A stretch of 44,343 nt of DNA from Nitrospira sp. (GTDB lineage: Bacteria; Nitrospirota; Nitrospiria; Nitrospirales; Nitrospiraceae): positions 1-44,343 of the forward strand of contig JAHBWR010000015.1 of assembly GCA_019636875.1 (NCBI GenBank), read 5' to 3'. The notes under the pieces were generated by a model. It searched no databases and was not told the origin of the DNA. It worked only from the letters and a program-made list of their open reading frames with translations. The position numbers and the translations under genes are program-made. Each line of letters starts with the position of its first letter. Position 1 is the first letter of the stretch. Of the stretch, positions 23,763 to 32,444 are shown piece after piece.

Positions 23763-24451
23763 GCGGGATCGTCTACGGATTTTTGTGGGTGCTGGTCAGG
23801 GTTATCGGATGGTTGTGTTTTCGGTATCGAGTTGAAGGGCAGGTTCCTCGCTCCGGAGGGTTGCTGATCGCCGCGAACCATGCCAGTTACCTTGATATCC
23901 CCCTGCTCGGATGTGGGCTGTATCGCAGGGCCTGGTACTTGGGACGGAATGATTTGTTCCCGATCCCAGTCTTGAACGGGATATTGCAGGCATTGGGTTG
24001 GATTCCAGTTCGGCTCGGTCGCCTTGATCGAGAGGCGTTTGGCAAGGCGATTAACCTCATTCGGGCAGGGAAAGTGGTGGTCATTTTCCCCGAAGGTCGG
24101 CGTAGTCTTGACGGCCACCTGCGAGAACCAAAGGCCGGTATTGGCGTGATTGTGGCGCAGACGGGTTGCCCGGTCGTACCAGCGTATCTGAAGGGGACTT
24201 TTGACGTTCTCCCACCGGGTGCGTCCTGGCCGCGGTTGCGTCCAGTGACGGTCCGATTCGGAGCTCCCATTCAGTTCAACGTCGAGAAACAACCAGAAAG
24301 GGCAGCTACTAAACAGTTTTATCAACAGGTCAGCCGGACGGTGATCGAACAGATTGCAGCCTTAGGTCAGGTGCCCGTTCCTAAAGGCAAGGACGATCTT
24401 AATGTAGGTCCGTCGGATAGGCAGACTGCCGAGGCTCACAATGCTGAGTGA
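23759..24451 (+). CDS. plsC: 1-acyl-sn-glycerol-3-phosphate acyltransferase
   Basis: The 230-aa membrane enzyme starts at GTG 23759, overlapping cmk by four bases. An N-terminal hydrophobic helix is followed by the HX4D motif (ANHASYLD), RNDLFPIPVLNGILQALGW, the FPEGRRSLDG motif and GCPVVPAYLKG. These are the PlsC acyltransferase blocks. It makes phosphatidic acid from lysophosphatidic acid at the inner membrane. The C-terminal tail beyond about residue 205 is charged and variable. Confidence 0.9.
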   Translation: MSGIVYGFLWVLVRVIGWLCFRYRVEGQVPRSGGLLIAANHASYLDIPLLGCGLYRRAWYLGRNDLFPIPVLNGILQALGWIPVRLGRLDREAFGKAINLIRAGKVVVIFPEGRRSLDGHLREPKAGIGVIVAQTGCPVVPAYLKGTFDVLPPGASWPRLRPVTVRFGAPIQFNVEKQPERAATKQFYQQVSRTVIEQIAALGQVPVPKGKDDLNVGPSDRQTAEAHNAE

Positions 24452-24452
24452 G

Positions 24453-24489
24453 GTCGGTACTTTCACCATCAGCACCCGACAACAGTCGG
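24453..24489 (+). promoter_or_regulatory. Possible alternative hairpins in the rpsA leader
   Basis: GTCGG (24453-24457), CCGAC (24476-24480) and GTCGG (24485-24489) allow two mutually exclusive 5-bp stems just before the rpsA ribosome site (AGTAGG). S1 is known to repress its own translation in E. coli. The stems are short, so this is only a candidate. Confidence 0.25.
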
Positions 24490-24506
24490 AAGAGTAGGAC
24501 GTTCAT

Positions 24507-26222
24507 ATGGGGACGGTATCCAACAGCAGTGACGCTCAGTTAGACCGAGACGCATTGGCCGCATTATACGAAGAAACCTTCCGGAATTTAGAGGAAGGTA
24601 CGATTACCGAGGGCCGCGTCGTGGCCCAGACCAAGGATAAGGTCGTCGTCGATATCGGCTACAAATCTGAGGGGATGATCCCTCGTGATCATTTTTCGTC
24701 CGAGGAACTTGAAAACCTTAAGATCGGTGATCGACTTCAGGTCTATATCGAGGAATGTGAAGATGCGGACGGCAATCTCGTCCTGTCCAAGGAAAAAGCC
24801 GACAAGATGAAGATTTGGGAAGAACTCGAGAAGCTCTATAAGGACGAAAAGAGCATCGAGGGAAAGATTGTGTCACGCATCAAGGGCGGCATGATGGTTG
24901 ATATCGGTGTCAAAGCATTCCTGCCAGGATCACAGATCGATTTGCATCCAGTCCGAGACTTAGATGGCCTTGTCGGGAAGGTCTTTCCCTTGAAGATCAT
25001 CAAGATCAACCATCGGCGAGGGAATGTCGTGGTCTCGCGTCGGGTCCTCCTTGAGGAAACAAGAGATAAAAAACGGCAGACGACGTTAGCGACTCTGAAA
25101 GAAGGCCAGTTGATTCAAGGGACCGTCAAGAACATTACCGATTATGGGTCATTCATTGACCTCGGCGGGATCGACGGGTTGCTGCATATCACGGATATGT
25201 CCTGGGGTCGGGTTGGGCATCCCTCAGAACTGTTTACAGTGGGAGACAAGGTTGAGGTGACCGTTTTGAAGTACGACCGAGAAACGGGTCGTATTTCGCT
25301 AGGCCTCAAGCAAAAGACGGCAGATCCTTGGACGAATGTGGCCGGTAAATATCCTATCGGCACAAGAGTTCGTGGGCGTGTGGTCAGCTTGACGGATTAT
25401 GGGGCCTTTGTAGAACTCGAGCCGGGCGTCGAGGGGTTGGTGCACGTGTCGGAAATGTCATGGACGCACGAAGTTCGACACCCGTCGAGAGTGGTCTCGG
25501 TCGGTGATCAGGTTGAGGCGGCGGTGCTGAATGTCGATCCGGCCAGTCGGAAGATTTCATTGGGCATGAAACAAACAGCCCCCAATCCATGGGATATGAT
25601 CGAAAGCAAATATCCGGCCGGGACTCGTATCGAAGGCAAGGTCAAGAGCTTAACGGACTTCGGTGCTTTTGTCGGACTCGAAGAAGGCATCGACGGCCTC
25701 ATCCATATCTCCGACATGTCCTGGACAAAGCATATCAAGCATCCTTCCGAACTCTTCAAAAAAGGGCAAAAAGTGGAAGCGGTGGTGTTGCGTATCGATA
25801 AAGAAAAAGAGCGGCTGTCGCTTGGCTACAAGCAGTTAGCGCGAGATCCGTGGGATGAGGCGATTCCGTCGCGGTATCATGTCGGTGACTCAGTGGTCGG
25901 CAAGGTGGCAAAAGTTGCCGATTTTGGGATTTTCATCGAACTGGATGGCGGAGTTGAGGGATTGATTCATACGAGCGAATCCGGCCTTGAATCTTCGGCA
26001 AAGCTCGAAGAAAAGTTTAAGTTGCAAGACGATGTCACGGCGAAGATAATCAAAGTCGATCGAGAAGAACGCAAAATCGCCCTTAGCCTTCGGGATCATC
26101 AACTTGATTGGGAGCGCAAGCAGGTCGAGGACTACCACTCATCGCAAGGGGAACTTGATCAAAGCCTCGGTCGTGCCGCGAAGCAGAGCCGGAAACGAGT
26201 ACAAGCGGAAGATCAAGACTAG
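24507..26222 (+). CDS. rpsA: 30S ribosomal protein S1
   Basis: The 571-aa protein holds six S1 (OB-fold) domains: GTITEGRVVAQTKDKVVVDI, KSIEGKIVSRIKGGMMVDI and GQLIQGTVKNITDYGSFIDL. They continue with GTRVRGRVVSLTDYGAFVEL, GTRIEGKVKSLTDFGAFVGL and GDSVVGKVAKVADFGIFIEL. Domains 3-5 are most alike and carry the LLHITDMSW-type RNA-binding turn. Length is typical of full six-domain S1. It binds mRNA at the ribosome. It lies 55 bp after plsC and 33 bp before sppA. Confidence 0.96.
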   Translation: MGTVSNSSDAQLDRDALAALYEETFRNLEEGTITEGRVVAQTKDKVVVDIGYKSEGMIPRDHFSSEELENLKIGDRLQVYIEECEDADGNLVLSKEKADKMKIWEELEKLYKDEKSIEGKIVSRIKGGMMVDIGVKAFLPGSQIDLHPVRDLDGLVGKVFPLKIIKINHRRGNVVVSRRVLLEETRDKKRQTTLATLKEGQLIQGTVKNITDYGSFIDLGGIDGLLHITDMSWGRVGHPSELFTVGDKVEVTVLKYDRETGRISLGLKQKTADPWTNVAGKYPIGTRVRGRVVSLTDYGAFVELEPGVEGLVHVSEMSWTHEVRHPSRVVSVGDQVEAAVLNVDPASRKISLGMKQTAPNPWDMIESKYPAGTRIEGKVKSLTDFGAFVGLEEGIDGLIHISDMSWTKHIKHPSELFKKGQKVEAVVLRIDKEKERLSLGYKQLARDPWDEAIPSRYHVGDSVVGKVAKVADFGIFIELDGGVEGLIHTSESGLESSAKLEEKFKLQDDVTAKIIKVDREERKIALSLRDHQLDWERKQVEDYHSSQGELDQSLGRAAKQSRKRVQAEDQD

Positions 26223-26255
26223 CCGGGGCTTGGTGGTCAACAGTGGTTGGATGTC

Positions 26256-27158
26256 ATGGTGGATGACTTAGCACAGACCGAACGTCCTCAAAAACGCCAC
26301 TTCTTTCGTAAAGTTCTGTGGCTGGTGGCGGGGATCATGGGGACCGTTATTTTGATGAATCTCTTTTTCCCCGACATCGATTTGTCCACCGAGGATCGTA
26401 TTGCCTTGATTCGGATTGAAGGCGTGATCGTGGATTCACAGGCTACGGTCGGGGAGCTCAAGAAATTTGGTGAGAACCCTTCGATCAAGGCGATCGTCCT
26501 CCGTATCGATACTCCGGGAGGCGGCGTCGTACCCTCGCAAGAGATTTATGATGCGGTCAAGCGAGTACGGAACAAGAGCAATAAGGCGGTCATTGCCTCT
26601 ATGGGGAGTGTTGCCGCCTCCGGGGGATATTATATTGCAGCCGCCACGGATCGAATCGTAGCGAATCCCGGCACCCTCACGGGAAGTATCGGGGTCATCA
26701 TGGAAACGGCCAACCTCGAAGGGTTGTTGCAGAAAATCGGCGTGGAGGGGGTCATTATCAAGAGTGGGAAGTACAAGGATGTGGGCTCTCCGCTGCGAAA
26801 GATGAGTGCGGAAGAAAGAGGGTTGCTCCAAGCCGTCATGGATGACGTTCATAAGCAGTTTATCGAGGCCGTGGCTGAAGGTCGCTCAATGGAACTTCGG
26901 GCGGCTCAAGTCTTGGCGGATGGCCGTATCTTCACCGGTCGCCAAGCGAAGGAAGCGAAGTTGGTCGATGAATTGGGGGATCTGGAGGATGCCATTCAGT
27001 TGGCCGCGGAGGTGGTCGGAATTGAGGGGGAACCCAAAGTCGTCGAACCTCGACGACGATTTTCTTTTCGGGAACTCCTCGATTCTAAGCTCAGCATGGT
27101 GTGGCCTAAGTTGGATGTTCAGCCGGGCGTCAGTTTGAAATACCTCATGGCGTTTTAG
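26256..27158 (+). CDS. sppA: Signal peptide peptidase SppA (short form)
   Basis: From ATG 26256 the product is 300 aa; an in-frame TTG at 26247 is possible. A membrane helix (VLWLVAGIMGTVILMNLFF) is followed by the ClpP-like protease fold: IRIEGVIVDSQ, IVLRIDTPGGGVVPSQEI and MGSVAASGGYYIAAATDRI. The nucleophile is the serine of AASGGYY, and SGKYKDVGSPLRKMSAEE carries the catalytic lysine. The single-domain length matches Bacillus-type rather than tandem E. coli-type SppA. It degrades leftover signal peptides in the membrane. Confidence 0.92.
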   Translation: MVDDLAQTERPQKRHFFRKVLWLVAGIMGTVILMNLFFPDIDLSTEDRIALIRIEGVIVDSQATVGELKKFGENPSIKAIVLRIDTPGGGVVPSQEIYDAVKRVRNKSNKAVIASMGSVAASGGYYIAAATDRIVANPGTLTGSIGVIMETANLEGLLQKIGVEGVIIKSGKYKDVGSPLRKMSAEERGLLQAVMDDVHKQFIEAVAEGRSMELRAAQVLADGRIFTGRQAKEAKLVDELGDLEDAIQLAAEVVGIEGEPKVVEPRRRFSFRELLDSKLSMVWPKLDVQPGVSLKYLMAF

Positions 27159-27204
27159 TCGCGCGGAGACGGGGCAGTTTCACCCTAGCATAGGGAGAGT
27201 GGAT

Positions 27205-27483
27205 ATGACCAAGGCGCAGATTATCGAGCGAGTCTCTGAGCAAGTCACCACTTTGACGAAGCGGCAAGCGGAAGTGGTCGTCAACACAATTTTTGATTGC
27301 GTGCGGGACTCGCTGAAGAATGGGGACAAGACGGAAATCCGAGGGTTCGGCAGCTTTCGTCTCCGGGCGCGTCGAATGAAAGAGGGACGGAACCCAAAGA
27401 CCGGAGAGACGGTGGCAGTTCCAGCCAAGCGGGTCCCATTTTTTAAGGCCGGTAAAGAGTTGAAAGAATTACTGAATCAGTAA
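27205..27483 (+). CDS. HU/IHF family DNA-binding protein, IHF-like
   Basis: The 92-aa protein begins MTKAQIIERVSEQVTTLTKR and has VVVNTIFDCVRDSLKNGDK, EIRGFGSFRLRARR and GRNPKTGETVAVPAKRVPFF. Its C-terminus is KAGKELKELL. ATG 27205 follows agggagag at good spacing, so the upstream GTG is not needed. Position close behind rpsA is where IHF-beta is found in many bacteria, which favours the IHF side of the family, though sppA intervenes. It is distinct from the HU at 134-406. Confidence 0.93.
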   Translation: MTKAQIIERVSEQVTTLTKRQAEVVVNTIFDCVRDSLKNGDKTEIRGFGSFRLRARRMKEGRNPKTGETVAVPAKRVPFFKAGKELKELLNQ

Positions 27484-27516
27484 CGAGCGTAACGCATTGA
27501 TAGAAGGCTCAGTGTG

Positions 27517-28512
27517 ATGTCTGATCCACAAGAATCTGCTGCCACGGAAATTCGCTGGACCGACGGTGCCCTCAAGCGGATGGAACGCGCTCCGATCTTT
27601 CTGCGCGGCATGGTTCGCCGTCTGGCTGAAAAGAAAGCGCGAGAATTAGGCTATGAGGCGATTACGGAAGAAATTTTAGAACAGTTTAAAGGCCAGATGA
27701 TGGGGCGCATGGGAGGGGAAGCGGGCATGGCATCGGCCGTCGAAGAGATGGCTGATGGTCGCCTTCCATGGACCGCAGCCGCAAAGGAACGGTTGGCCAC
27801 AGTCCCTGAATTCATGCGCGCAATGATCAAACAGATTTCAGAGGAGATTGCGAAAGAGCGTGGCCATCTCGAGGTGAACGTCGAATTGTTTGAGAAGGTT
27901 GAAGCGCTGGGAGACCTGCAGGACGATGGCGGGCCCGCCATGGAGTGGACTGAGGGTGCCCTTGTGTTGCTCGAAGAGAAAGTGAAGCAATCACCTCCTA
28001 TTGCAATAGAATTTGTGACCGATATGCTCAGGCGTGACACCGAGGATCTTGCAAGAGAACGGCATCTGACACACATTGACGAATCGGCTCTACAGGCCTT
28101 ATGGGATGCGCCTCAAGCACGAGTCGCCTGGTCTGATGAAGCGTGGAAGCGGCTCCAGACCTCTCCGGATTTCGTGCGGAGTGGAATCAGAAAAGCTGCT
28201 GAACGGAGAGCCCGCAAACTTGGATTAAAGGAGATTGATTCCGATCACCTAACCACGTTTCGAAACCAAGCCATGATGAAAGCCGTCAAGCGTATTCGTT
28301 CCTTTGGGTACCAGGAATTGACGTTTGATGCCTTTCAGACAGCTCTTCAGAAAACAAAGCGCCTACAGGGAAATGATCAGGCAGAAAAACGTCTCCAGGA
28401 GATTCGAGGTCACTTTGCCGACCCGTCGACCAAGAAACCAGATGGGGGGACGTTGGGAGCCGAACTCATGGATCGATTTCGCAAGTACCTCAAAGGCGAA
28501 GGACCCCTCTAA
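27517..28512 (+). CDS. Protein with four PCP_red-type domains
   Basis: The 331-aa protein (ATG 27517, aagg upstream) consists almost wholly of repeats of one small helical domain. The openings are IRWTDGALKRMERAPIFLRG (about 11), LPWTAAAKERLATVPEFMRA (about 83), MEWTEGALVLLEEKVKQ (about 143) and VAWSDEAWKRLQTSPDFVRS (about 203). Each continues with a basic helix ending in a RxLG- or ERG-like turn. Domains 1, 2 and 4 fit PCP_red well; the third is divergent. A tail of about 60 residues is charged. There is no signal peptide and no cysteine cluster. It follows the IHF-like gene by 33 bp and closes the plus-strand run. The function is unknown. Confidence 0.8.
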   Translation: MSDPQESAATEIRWTDGALKRMERAPIFLRGMVRRLAEKKARELGYEAITEEILEQFKGQMMGRMGGEAGMASAVEEMADGRLPWTAAAKERLATVPEFMRAMIKQISEEIAKERGHLEVNVELFEKVEALGDLQDDGGPAMEWTEGALVLLEEKVKQSPPIAIEFVTDMLRRDTEDLARERHLTHIDESALQALWDAPQARVAWSDEAWKRLQTSPDFVRSGIRKAAERRARKLGLKEIDSDHLTTFRNQAMMKAVKRIRSFGYQELTFDAFQTALQKTKRLQGNDQAEKRLQEIRGHFADPSTKKPDGGTLGAELMDRFRKYLKGEGPL

Positions 28513-28585
28513 TCGGGGGGGGCATACCGACGCTTCGCCTCCCACGTCCTTTATTGAAAGCAGCATCCCAACGCTGGACCGGGTT

Positions 28586-28906
28586 TTAGTGGTTTGCAAC
28601 CTGCTGCGGCCAGAATTTATGCCGAATCTGAGGGAGCGGTTCGTTGTCAAAGTTTGGAATATCGTAGAGACAACGATCGATTGTGGCGACCTCGTCCTCG
28701 GTCAATCCGAGGGTCACTTTTTTTTTCCAGAACTGATCGAGCGTGAAGTAGTCACCCGACTTTGGTTTTTCGGCCAATAGATCCTGCATCTTCTTGAAGC
28801 CCGGTGTGTCGACGTCTGGTACTCGCCCCTTATTCCTTTCGATGCACCAGTAAAGGACTTCTGCGATTCCGTACATAGTAATGTCAACGTTCACAATATT
28901 GCTCAT
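28586..28906 (-). CDS. Hypothetical protein, 106 aa
   Basis: A soluble-looking protein (MSNIVNVDITMYGIAEVLYW, then charged and aromatic-rich) with ATG preceded by GGAGGG at ideal spacing on the minus strand, which makes it likely real. It has no signal peptide, membrane helix or recognisable motif; two cysteines are far apart. It stands alone between plus-strand neighbours. I do not recognise the family. Confidence 0.65.
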   Translation of the reverse strand: MSNIVNVDITMYGIAEVLYWCIERNKGRVPDVDTPGFKKMQDLLAEKPKSGDYFTLDQFWKKKVTLGLTEDEVATIDRCLYDIPNFDNEPLPQIRHKFWPQQVANH

Positions 28907-28986
28907 GATTGCCCTCCAGAAAATAACATAGCATCATAGCCCAAGCTGTGACCGAAATTCAAAGCCTGATATCACATCCTCGTCCG

Positions 28987-29016
28987 TTGCGAGGGAGAAG
29001 GTTGCATTTGTATACT
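28987..29016 (+). promoter_or_regulatory. Predicted promoter of the FG-GAP lipoprotein gene
   Basis: TTGCGA (28987-28992), an 18-bp spacer and TATACT (29011-29016) fit a sigma-70 promoter with a strong -10. The leader to ATG 29090 is about 67 nt. Confidence 0.45.
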
Positions 29017-29089
29017 GTGCACCTGATTGGGATTGCTCGTAGACTCGTCATCAAAAGGACTGGGGAATGGCGAACAAGTGCAAGAGTTC

Positions 29090-30274
29090 ATGAAAATACT
29101 ATTCAGTTCGGTCGATATCCTCACCCGTGTCACGTCACTCTGTCTTCTCCTCGGTAGTAGTCTATTGGCCTGCTCCAAGTCCGAACCATACAGCCCACCG
29201 GATCCGTTTTATTATTTTGCCAGCTACAAGGTCGGCAAGAATCCAACCAGCGTGACAACGGGGGAGTTCAACCAAGACTCATTCACGGATCTCGTCACCA
29301 CGAACATCTCCAGCAATACCATATCGATATTGTTGGGCAATGGTGACGGTACATTTAAAGAACAAATTCAGGTTCATGTCTGTCAGGAGCCACGTGCCCT
29401 TGTGATGGGTGACTTCAACGAGGATAGGCATGACGATCTCGCTCTGGCGTGTTCAGGTGGTGATGAAATTGCGCTCCTTTTGGGACACGGGAACGGGAGA
29501 TTTGAAGAAGGCCAACGGTATCCAGTCCATCGCACGCCGATTGCTCTGGCAACCGACGACATTAACGGGGATGGGCATGCCGATCTTGTGGTGGCACTAC
29601 GAAACGACAAGGTCAAGGTGTTTCTCGGGAACGGAGCCGGTGAATTTCGTCACGGTGTTCAGTACGAACATGGAGATACCCCGACATCTGTGGCCTTGGC
29701 GGATCTCAATGCCGACGGAAACCAGGATTTGGTTGTGACCAATGGTGGTCCCATGTCGAATGCTGTTTCAATTTGGCTCGGCAACGGAGACGGCTCATTT
29801 AGAGACCCCAAGGATTACCGGACAGGGCATCGTCCACTCGGCGTGAGCTTTGCCGACTTCAATAACGACCATCATAGCGATCTCCTTGTTATCAATGGGG
29901 AAAAAGACTGCTTTACGACATTCATTGGTAATGGCAATGCAACTTTTCGACCAGGTAAAGATTCCGGTGCAGATGCGGGTCCAAATTTCGGCCTCGCACG
30001 GGACTTCAATGGCGATAAATTAGTGGATGTGGCTATTGTGAATCTTCAGTCCAATGATCTCTCCATTGTATTTGGGAAAGGCGATGGCACCTTCCACTAT
30101 CCGCCGCGAAACTATCGAACTAAATCTGGCCCGTTTGCCCTCTCCCTCTTCCGTGTGACAACCGCCGGCGAGGAGGAGCCAGGTCTGGCCATCGCCGACA
30201 ATGGGAGTGGAAGTGTCTCGATTTTTCTCCACAAAGGGATCAAGGCAGCGGTAAAGGCGCAGGCACCAGACTAG
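29090..30274 (+). CDS. FG-GAP/VCBS-repeat lipoprotein (beta-propeller)
   Basis: From ATG 29090 the product is 394 aa. It has a lipoprotein signal (TRVTSLCLLLGSSLLAC, lipobox LLAC), then about six to seven repeats of about 60 residues. Each carries a calcium-loop motif such as DFNEDRHDDL, DINGDGHADL, DLNADGNQDL, DFNNDHHSDL or DFNGDKLVDV, with an LGNGDGTF-type strand. This is the FG-GAP/VCBS propeller pattern, usually extracellular and calcium-dependent, used in adhesion or as a scaffold. A longer start at 29027 would bury the signal. No enzymatic domain is attached. It stands alone. Confidence 0.88.
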   Translation: MKILFSSVDILTRVTSLCLLLGSSLLACSKSEPYSPPDPFYYFASYKVGKNPTSVTTGEFNQDSFTDLVTTNISSNTISILLGNGDGTFKEQIQVHVCQEPRALVMGDFNEDRHDDLALACSGGDEIALLLGHGNGRFEEGQRYPVHRTPIALATDDINGDGHADLVVALRNDKVKVFLGNGAGEFRHGVQYEHGDTPTSVALADLNADGNQDLVVTNGGPMSNAVSIWLGNGDGSFRDPKDYRTGHRPLGVSFADFNNDHHSDLLVINGEKDCFTTFIGNGNATFRPGKDSGADAGPNFGLARDFNGDKLVDVAIVNLQSNDLSIVFGKGDGTFHYPPRNYRTKSGPFALSLFRVTTAGEEEPGLAIADNGSGSVSIFLHKGIKAAVKAQAPD

Positions 30275-30364
30275 GTGGGAGGGATCGCCGACTATTCTTG
30301 ACAGCCTCTAGGGCCTTCGCTAGATTTGCTGTGGGGATAGTTGAGCAGATAGATAGGCTCAAAG

Positions 30365-30571
30365 ATGGCGCTTCGTTCATTTGCATGGTGGTTCATGATT
30401 GGGGCTCTAATGACCCTTTCCGTTCTGATGGTCCAGGGTGGGGTGCGAGATTTATGGGAAGGAACCCAACCTGCTGGAGGCACGAATGTATTTGTATATT
30501 TCGGCACCACGTTGATTGGTGGAGGCTTACTGGCCGGGTGTGTTGCATTAATCATGAACCGTCTGCGGTAG
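30365..30571 (+). CDS. Small two-helix membrane protein
   Basis: A 68-aa protein with two hydrophobic segments (SFAWWFMIGALMTLSVLMVQ and FVYFGTTLIGGGLLAGCVAL), joined by a short polar loop and ending NRLR. The ribosome site (aggctcaaag) is modest. It is followed 21 bp later by a small zinc-ribbon gene, and the two may be co-expressed. No family recognised; its composition and start make it more likely real than chance. Confidence 0.55.
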   Translation: MALRSFAWWFMIGALMTLSVLMVQGGVRDLWEGTQPAGGTNVFVYFGTTLIGGGLLAGCVALIMNRLR

Positions 30572-30592
30572 TCTAGAGAGAGTGAGACATGT

Positions 30593-30781
30593 ATGCAGTG
30601 TTTGAAGTGCAGAGGCTTCATGATGGTGGAACGCCACTATACCCTCATCAACAGAAGAATCTACGCTCGCTGTCTCAATTGTGGATTTTGGATTGACCTG
30701 GCAGACCTCCTTCGGTTTTTTCACAAGGTTATCGATAGCGGACGAAAAGGCGATAAGGTAGGGGAGTCCTTTACCTTCTAA
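30593..30781 (+). CDS. Small zinc-ribbon protein, 62 aa
   Basis: CLKCRGFMM near the N-terminus and ARCLNCGFW about 25 residues later give two CXXC pairs, a rubredoxin-like zinc knuckle, followed by a basic amphipathic helix (LADLLRFFHKVIDSGRK). A purine-rich site (gagagagtgagac) precedes the ATG. Likely a small metal-binding adaptor; the partner is unknown. Confidence 0.6.
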   Translation: MQCLKCRGFMMVERHYTLINRRIYARCLNCGFWIDLADLLRFFHKVIDSGRKGDKVGESFTF

Positions 30782-30792
30782 GCGATAGGTGG

Positions 30793-31725
30793 TTGGTCGT
30801 GGGATGGAAGGGCTATGGGCCTTATCGTCGGCTACCGCGGTGCCGATTTGGTGTCCACCTGGTTCTGCTGACCATCTTCTCCATCACGCTGAGTAGTCTG
30901 TCTGTCATTCCTGCCTTAGGGAAAGAGGTTAGTCCTACGAGAGCGACTAGTCTCTCTGGTTCCTATGTACCCAAAGCGCTTCATTGGAAACGGATCCCGG
31001 CCCACAGCATTCTCCTAAAAGAGTTGAACTCCGGGCGGGTTCTCTATCAACACGCCGTCGGGAAACGTCTTTCCCCTGCCAGCCTGACCAAGATCATGTC
31101 TGCCCTCATCATTCTAGAAAATCGGCCGCTTGATGACCTAGTCACAGTCAGCAAGAATGCGGCTCGTGCTCCCAAGACTCGCCTACGCTTGAAAGTTGGA
31201 GAGGTGTATCGACTCAAGGATTTACTGAAGGCCATGATGATGGTGTCTGCCAATGATGCCTGTCTGGCCGCGGTAGAGCATGTCGGTGGCAACGAGGAGC
31301 AGTTCGTGAAGTTAATGAATGCCAAAGCGATCTCCCTTGGCCTCGACGATACGCATTTTAGCAATGGATGTGGTTTTGATGGCCCGGCTCACTACTCCAC
31401 GGCCGAAGATCTTGCAACACTAAGTGAAGTCGCGATGCGGAACGCAGTGTTTCGTGAGCTGGTGCGAGAAGAACATGGGCTTATCACAGCGGTGAATGGA
31501 TACCGCGCCTATGTTCTCCACAACACCAATCGTCTTCTTGGCCGTATTCCTGGCGTCGAAGGGGTGAAAACCGGGTTTACGTCGAAGGCCGGACGATGCT
31601 TGATCGCCAAGGTTTCTCAGAACGACCGTGACCTGCTTCTCGTCATCCTGAATTCAAACCGCAGATGGAATACCGCCAAGAGTTTGATTGATTACGGATT
31701 TCGCCTGACCGCTAGCAAGTCGTAA
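30793..31725 (+). CDS. Serine-type D-Ala-D-Ala carboxypeptidase (penicillin-binding protein 5/6 family)
   Basis: About 310 aa with a signal peptide (FGVHLVLLTIFSITLSSLSV). The catalytic motifs are SxxK in SLTKIM (in SPASLTKIMSALI), SxN in SANDAC and KTG in GVKTGFTSKAG, all in the right order and spacing for PBP5/DacF. It trims pentapeptides in peptidoglycan. The exact start is unclear: TTG 30793 and GTG 30799 are both in frame, and the ribosome site is weak. Length without a C-terminal PBP5 beta domain suggests a short DacD/PbpG-like form. Confidence 0.9.
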   Translation: MVVGWKGYGPYRRLPRCRFGVHLVLLTIFSITLSSLSVIPALGKEVSPTRATSLSGSYVPKALHWKRIPAHSILLKELNSGRVLYQHAVGKRLSPASLTKIMSALIILENRPLDDLVTVSKNAARAPKTRLRLKVGEVYRLKDLLKAMMMVSANDACLAAVEHVGGNEEQFVKLMNAKAISLGLDDTHFSNGCGFDGPAHYSTAEDLATLSEVAMRNAVFRELVREEHGLITAVNGYRAYVLHNTNRLLGRIPGVEGVKTGFTSKAGRCLIAKVSQNDRDLLLVILNSNRRWNTAKSLIDYGFRLTASKS

Positions 31726-31869
31726 ACTTCTTTCTGTGATGCACAGACCTGTCGAGAGTGCTCGTCCAAGATCAACCATTCCGGACGAGATGGACAAGAA
31801 TAGACCCAATGCCAGAGGTTTTCCCCTTATCGCGCATTGGTGTGCTCGATGAAAGACCGTAGGGGGAGG

Positions 31870-32397
31870 TTAATGGGGTTGGGCGAACTCGATGTTGACA
31901 TCCTTACCGAGATAATTAACTTGGAACCCCTGTTTATCATAAGCCAAAATCGCACCCATCACGTTCTCATCGCCGTACTCTTCTTTCCCTAGCAATTTCC
32001 GGATCTCTTCCGGGCTTTCGCTATTCAGTACATGCCGAAAGACACCTCTGGTTTTGAAAGCAAATCGATTGTTGATGAAGAGGAGATCAACCTTGCCGTC
32101 CTGGATTCGCACTCCGGCCATCGGCCCGGTGGGTTTCCGTTGGTCAAGAAGGAAGATGAACGTGGCTTCCTGCTCCGCCCGGATCCCAGAAATTTGTTCA
32201 TTCACAAGGGAATCGACCGCTTTGTTTTCCGGGTCACCGAGCTTAACGCCAAAAAGCGAGACGTCGACGCTAGAAATGCTCTGCGGTTCGGTGACGTCAG
32301 TTTGACTCAATTCATATTGCTCAGCATAAACCGAAGACCATAAGATGAGAAGACCTATGAAGGCCACGACTACAATCCCGGACAAATTCTTCTTCAT
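31870..32397 (-). CDS. Secreted hypothetical protein, 175 aa
   Basis: It starts MKKNLSGIVVVAFIGLLILW with a signal peptide cleaved near VYA-EQ. The mature part repeats beta-strand and turn patterns (VSLFGVKLGDPENKAVDSLV, VRIQDGKVDLLFINNRFAF) and resembles small periplasmic proteins that track a numeric GxxLGD motif, but I cannot name the family. A region of repeated and inverted sequence lies directly upstream (32415-32470). It is the last gene of the minus-strand block. Confidence 0.68.
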   Translation of the reverse strand: MKKNLSGIVVVAFIGLLILWSSVYAEQYELSQTDVTEPQSISSVDVSLFGVKLGDPENKAVDSLVNEQISGIRAEQEATFIFLLDQRKPTGPMAGVRIQDGKVDLLFINNRFAFKTRGVFRHVLNSESPEEIRKLLGKEEYGDENVMGAILAYDKQGFQVNYLGKDVNIEFAQPH

Positions 32398-32414
32398 AAA
32401 ACGTCCATTGTTCT

Positions 32415-32444
32415 ATTCGATAGGCTCAAGAGACCTATTCGAAT
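32415..32444. promoter_or_regulatory. Inverted repeat upstream of the 31870-32397 gene
   Basis: ATTCGA-TAGG (32415-32424) and CCTATTCGAAT (32434-32444) pair over 10 bp with one bulged base and a 9-nt loop. A further copy of GATAGGCT occurs at about 32457, giving a direct repeat with 32419. Position 18-47 bp upstream of the minus-strand start codon suits an operator or leader hairpin. Confidence 0.4.

Noticed and set aside
31733..31747. TCTGTG-ATG-CACAGA hairpin after the carboxypeptidase gene
   Set aside because: Six base pairs with a 3-nt loop and no T-run; too weak to call a terminator.
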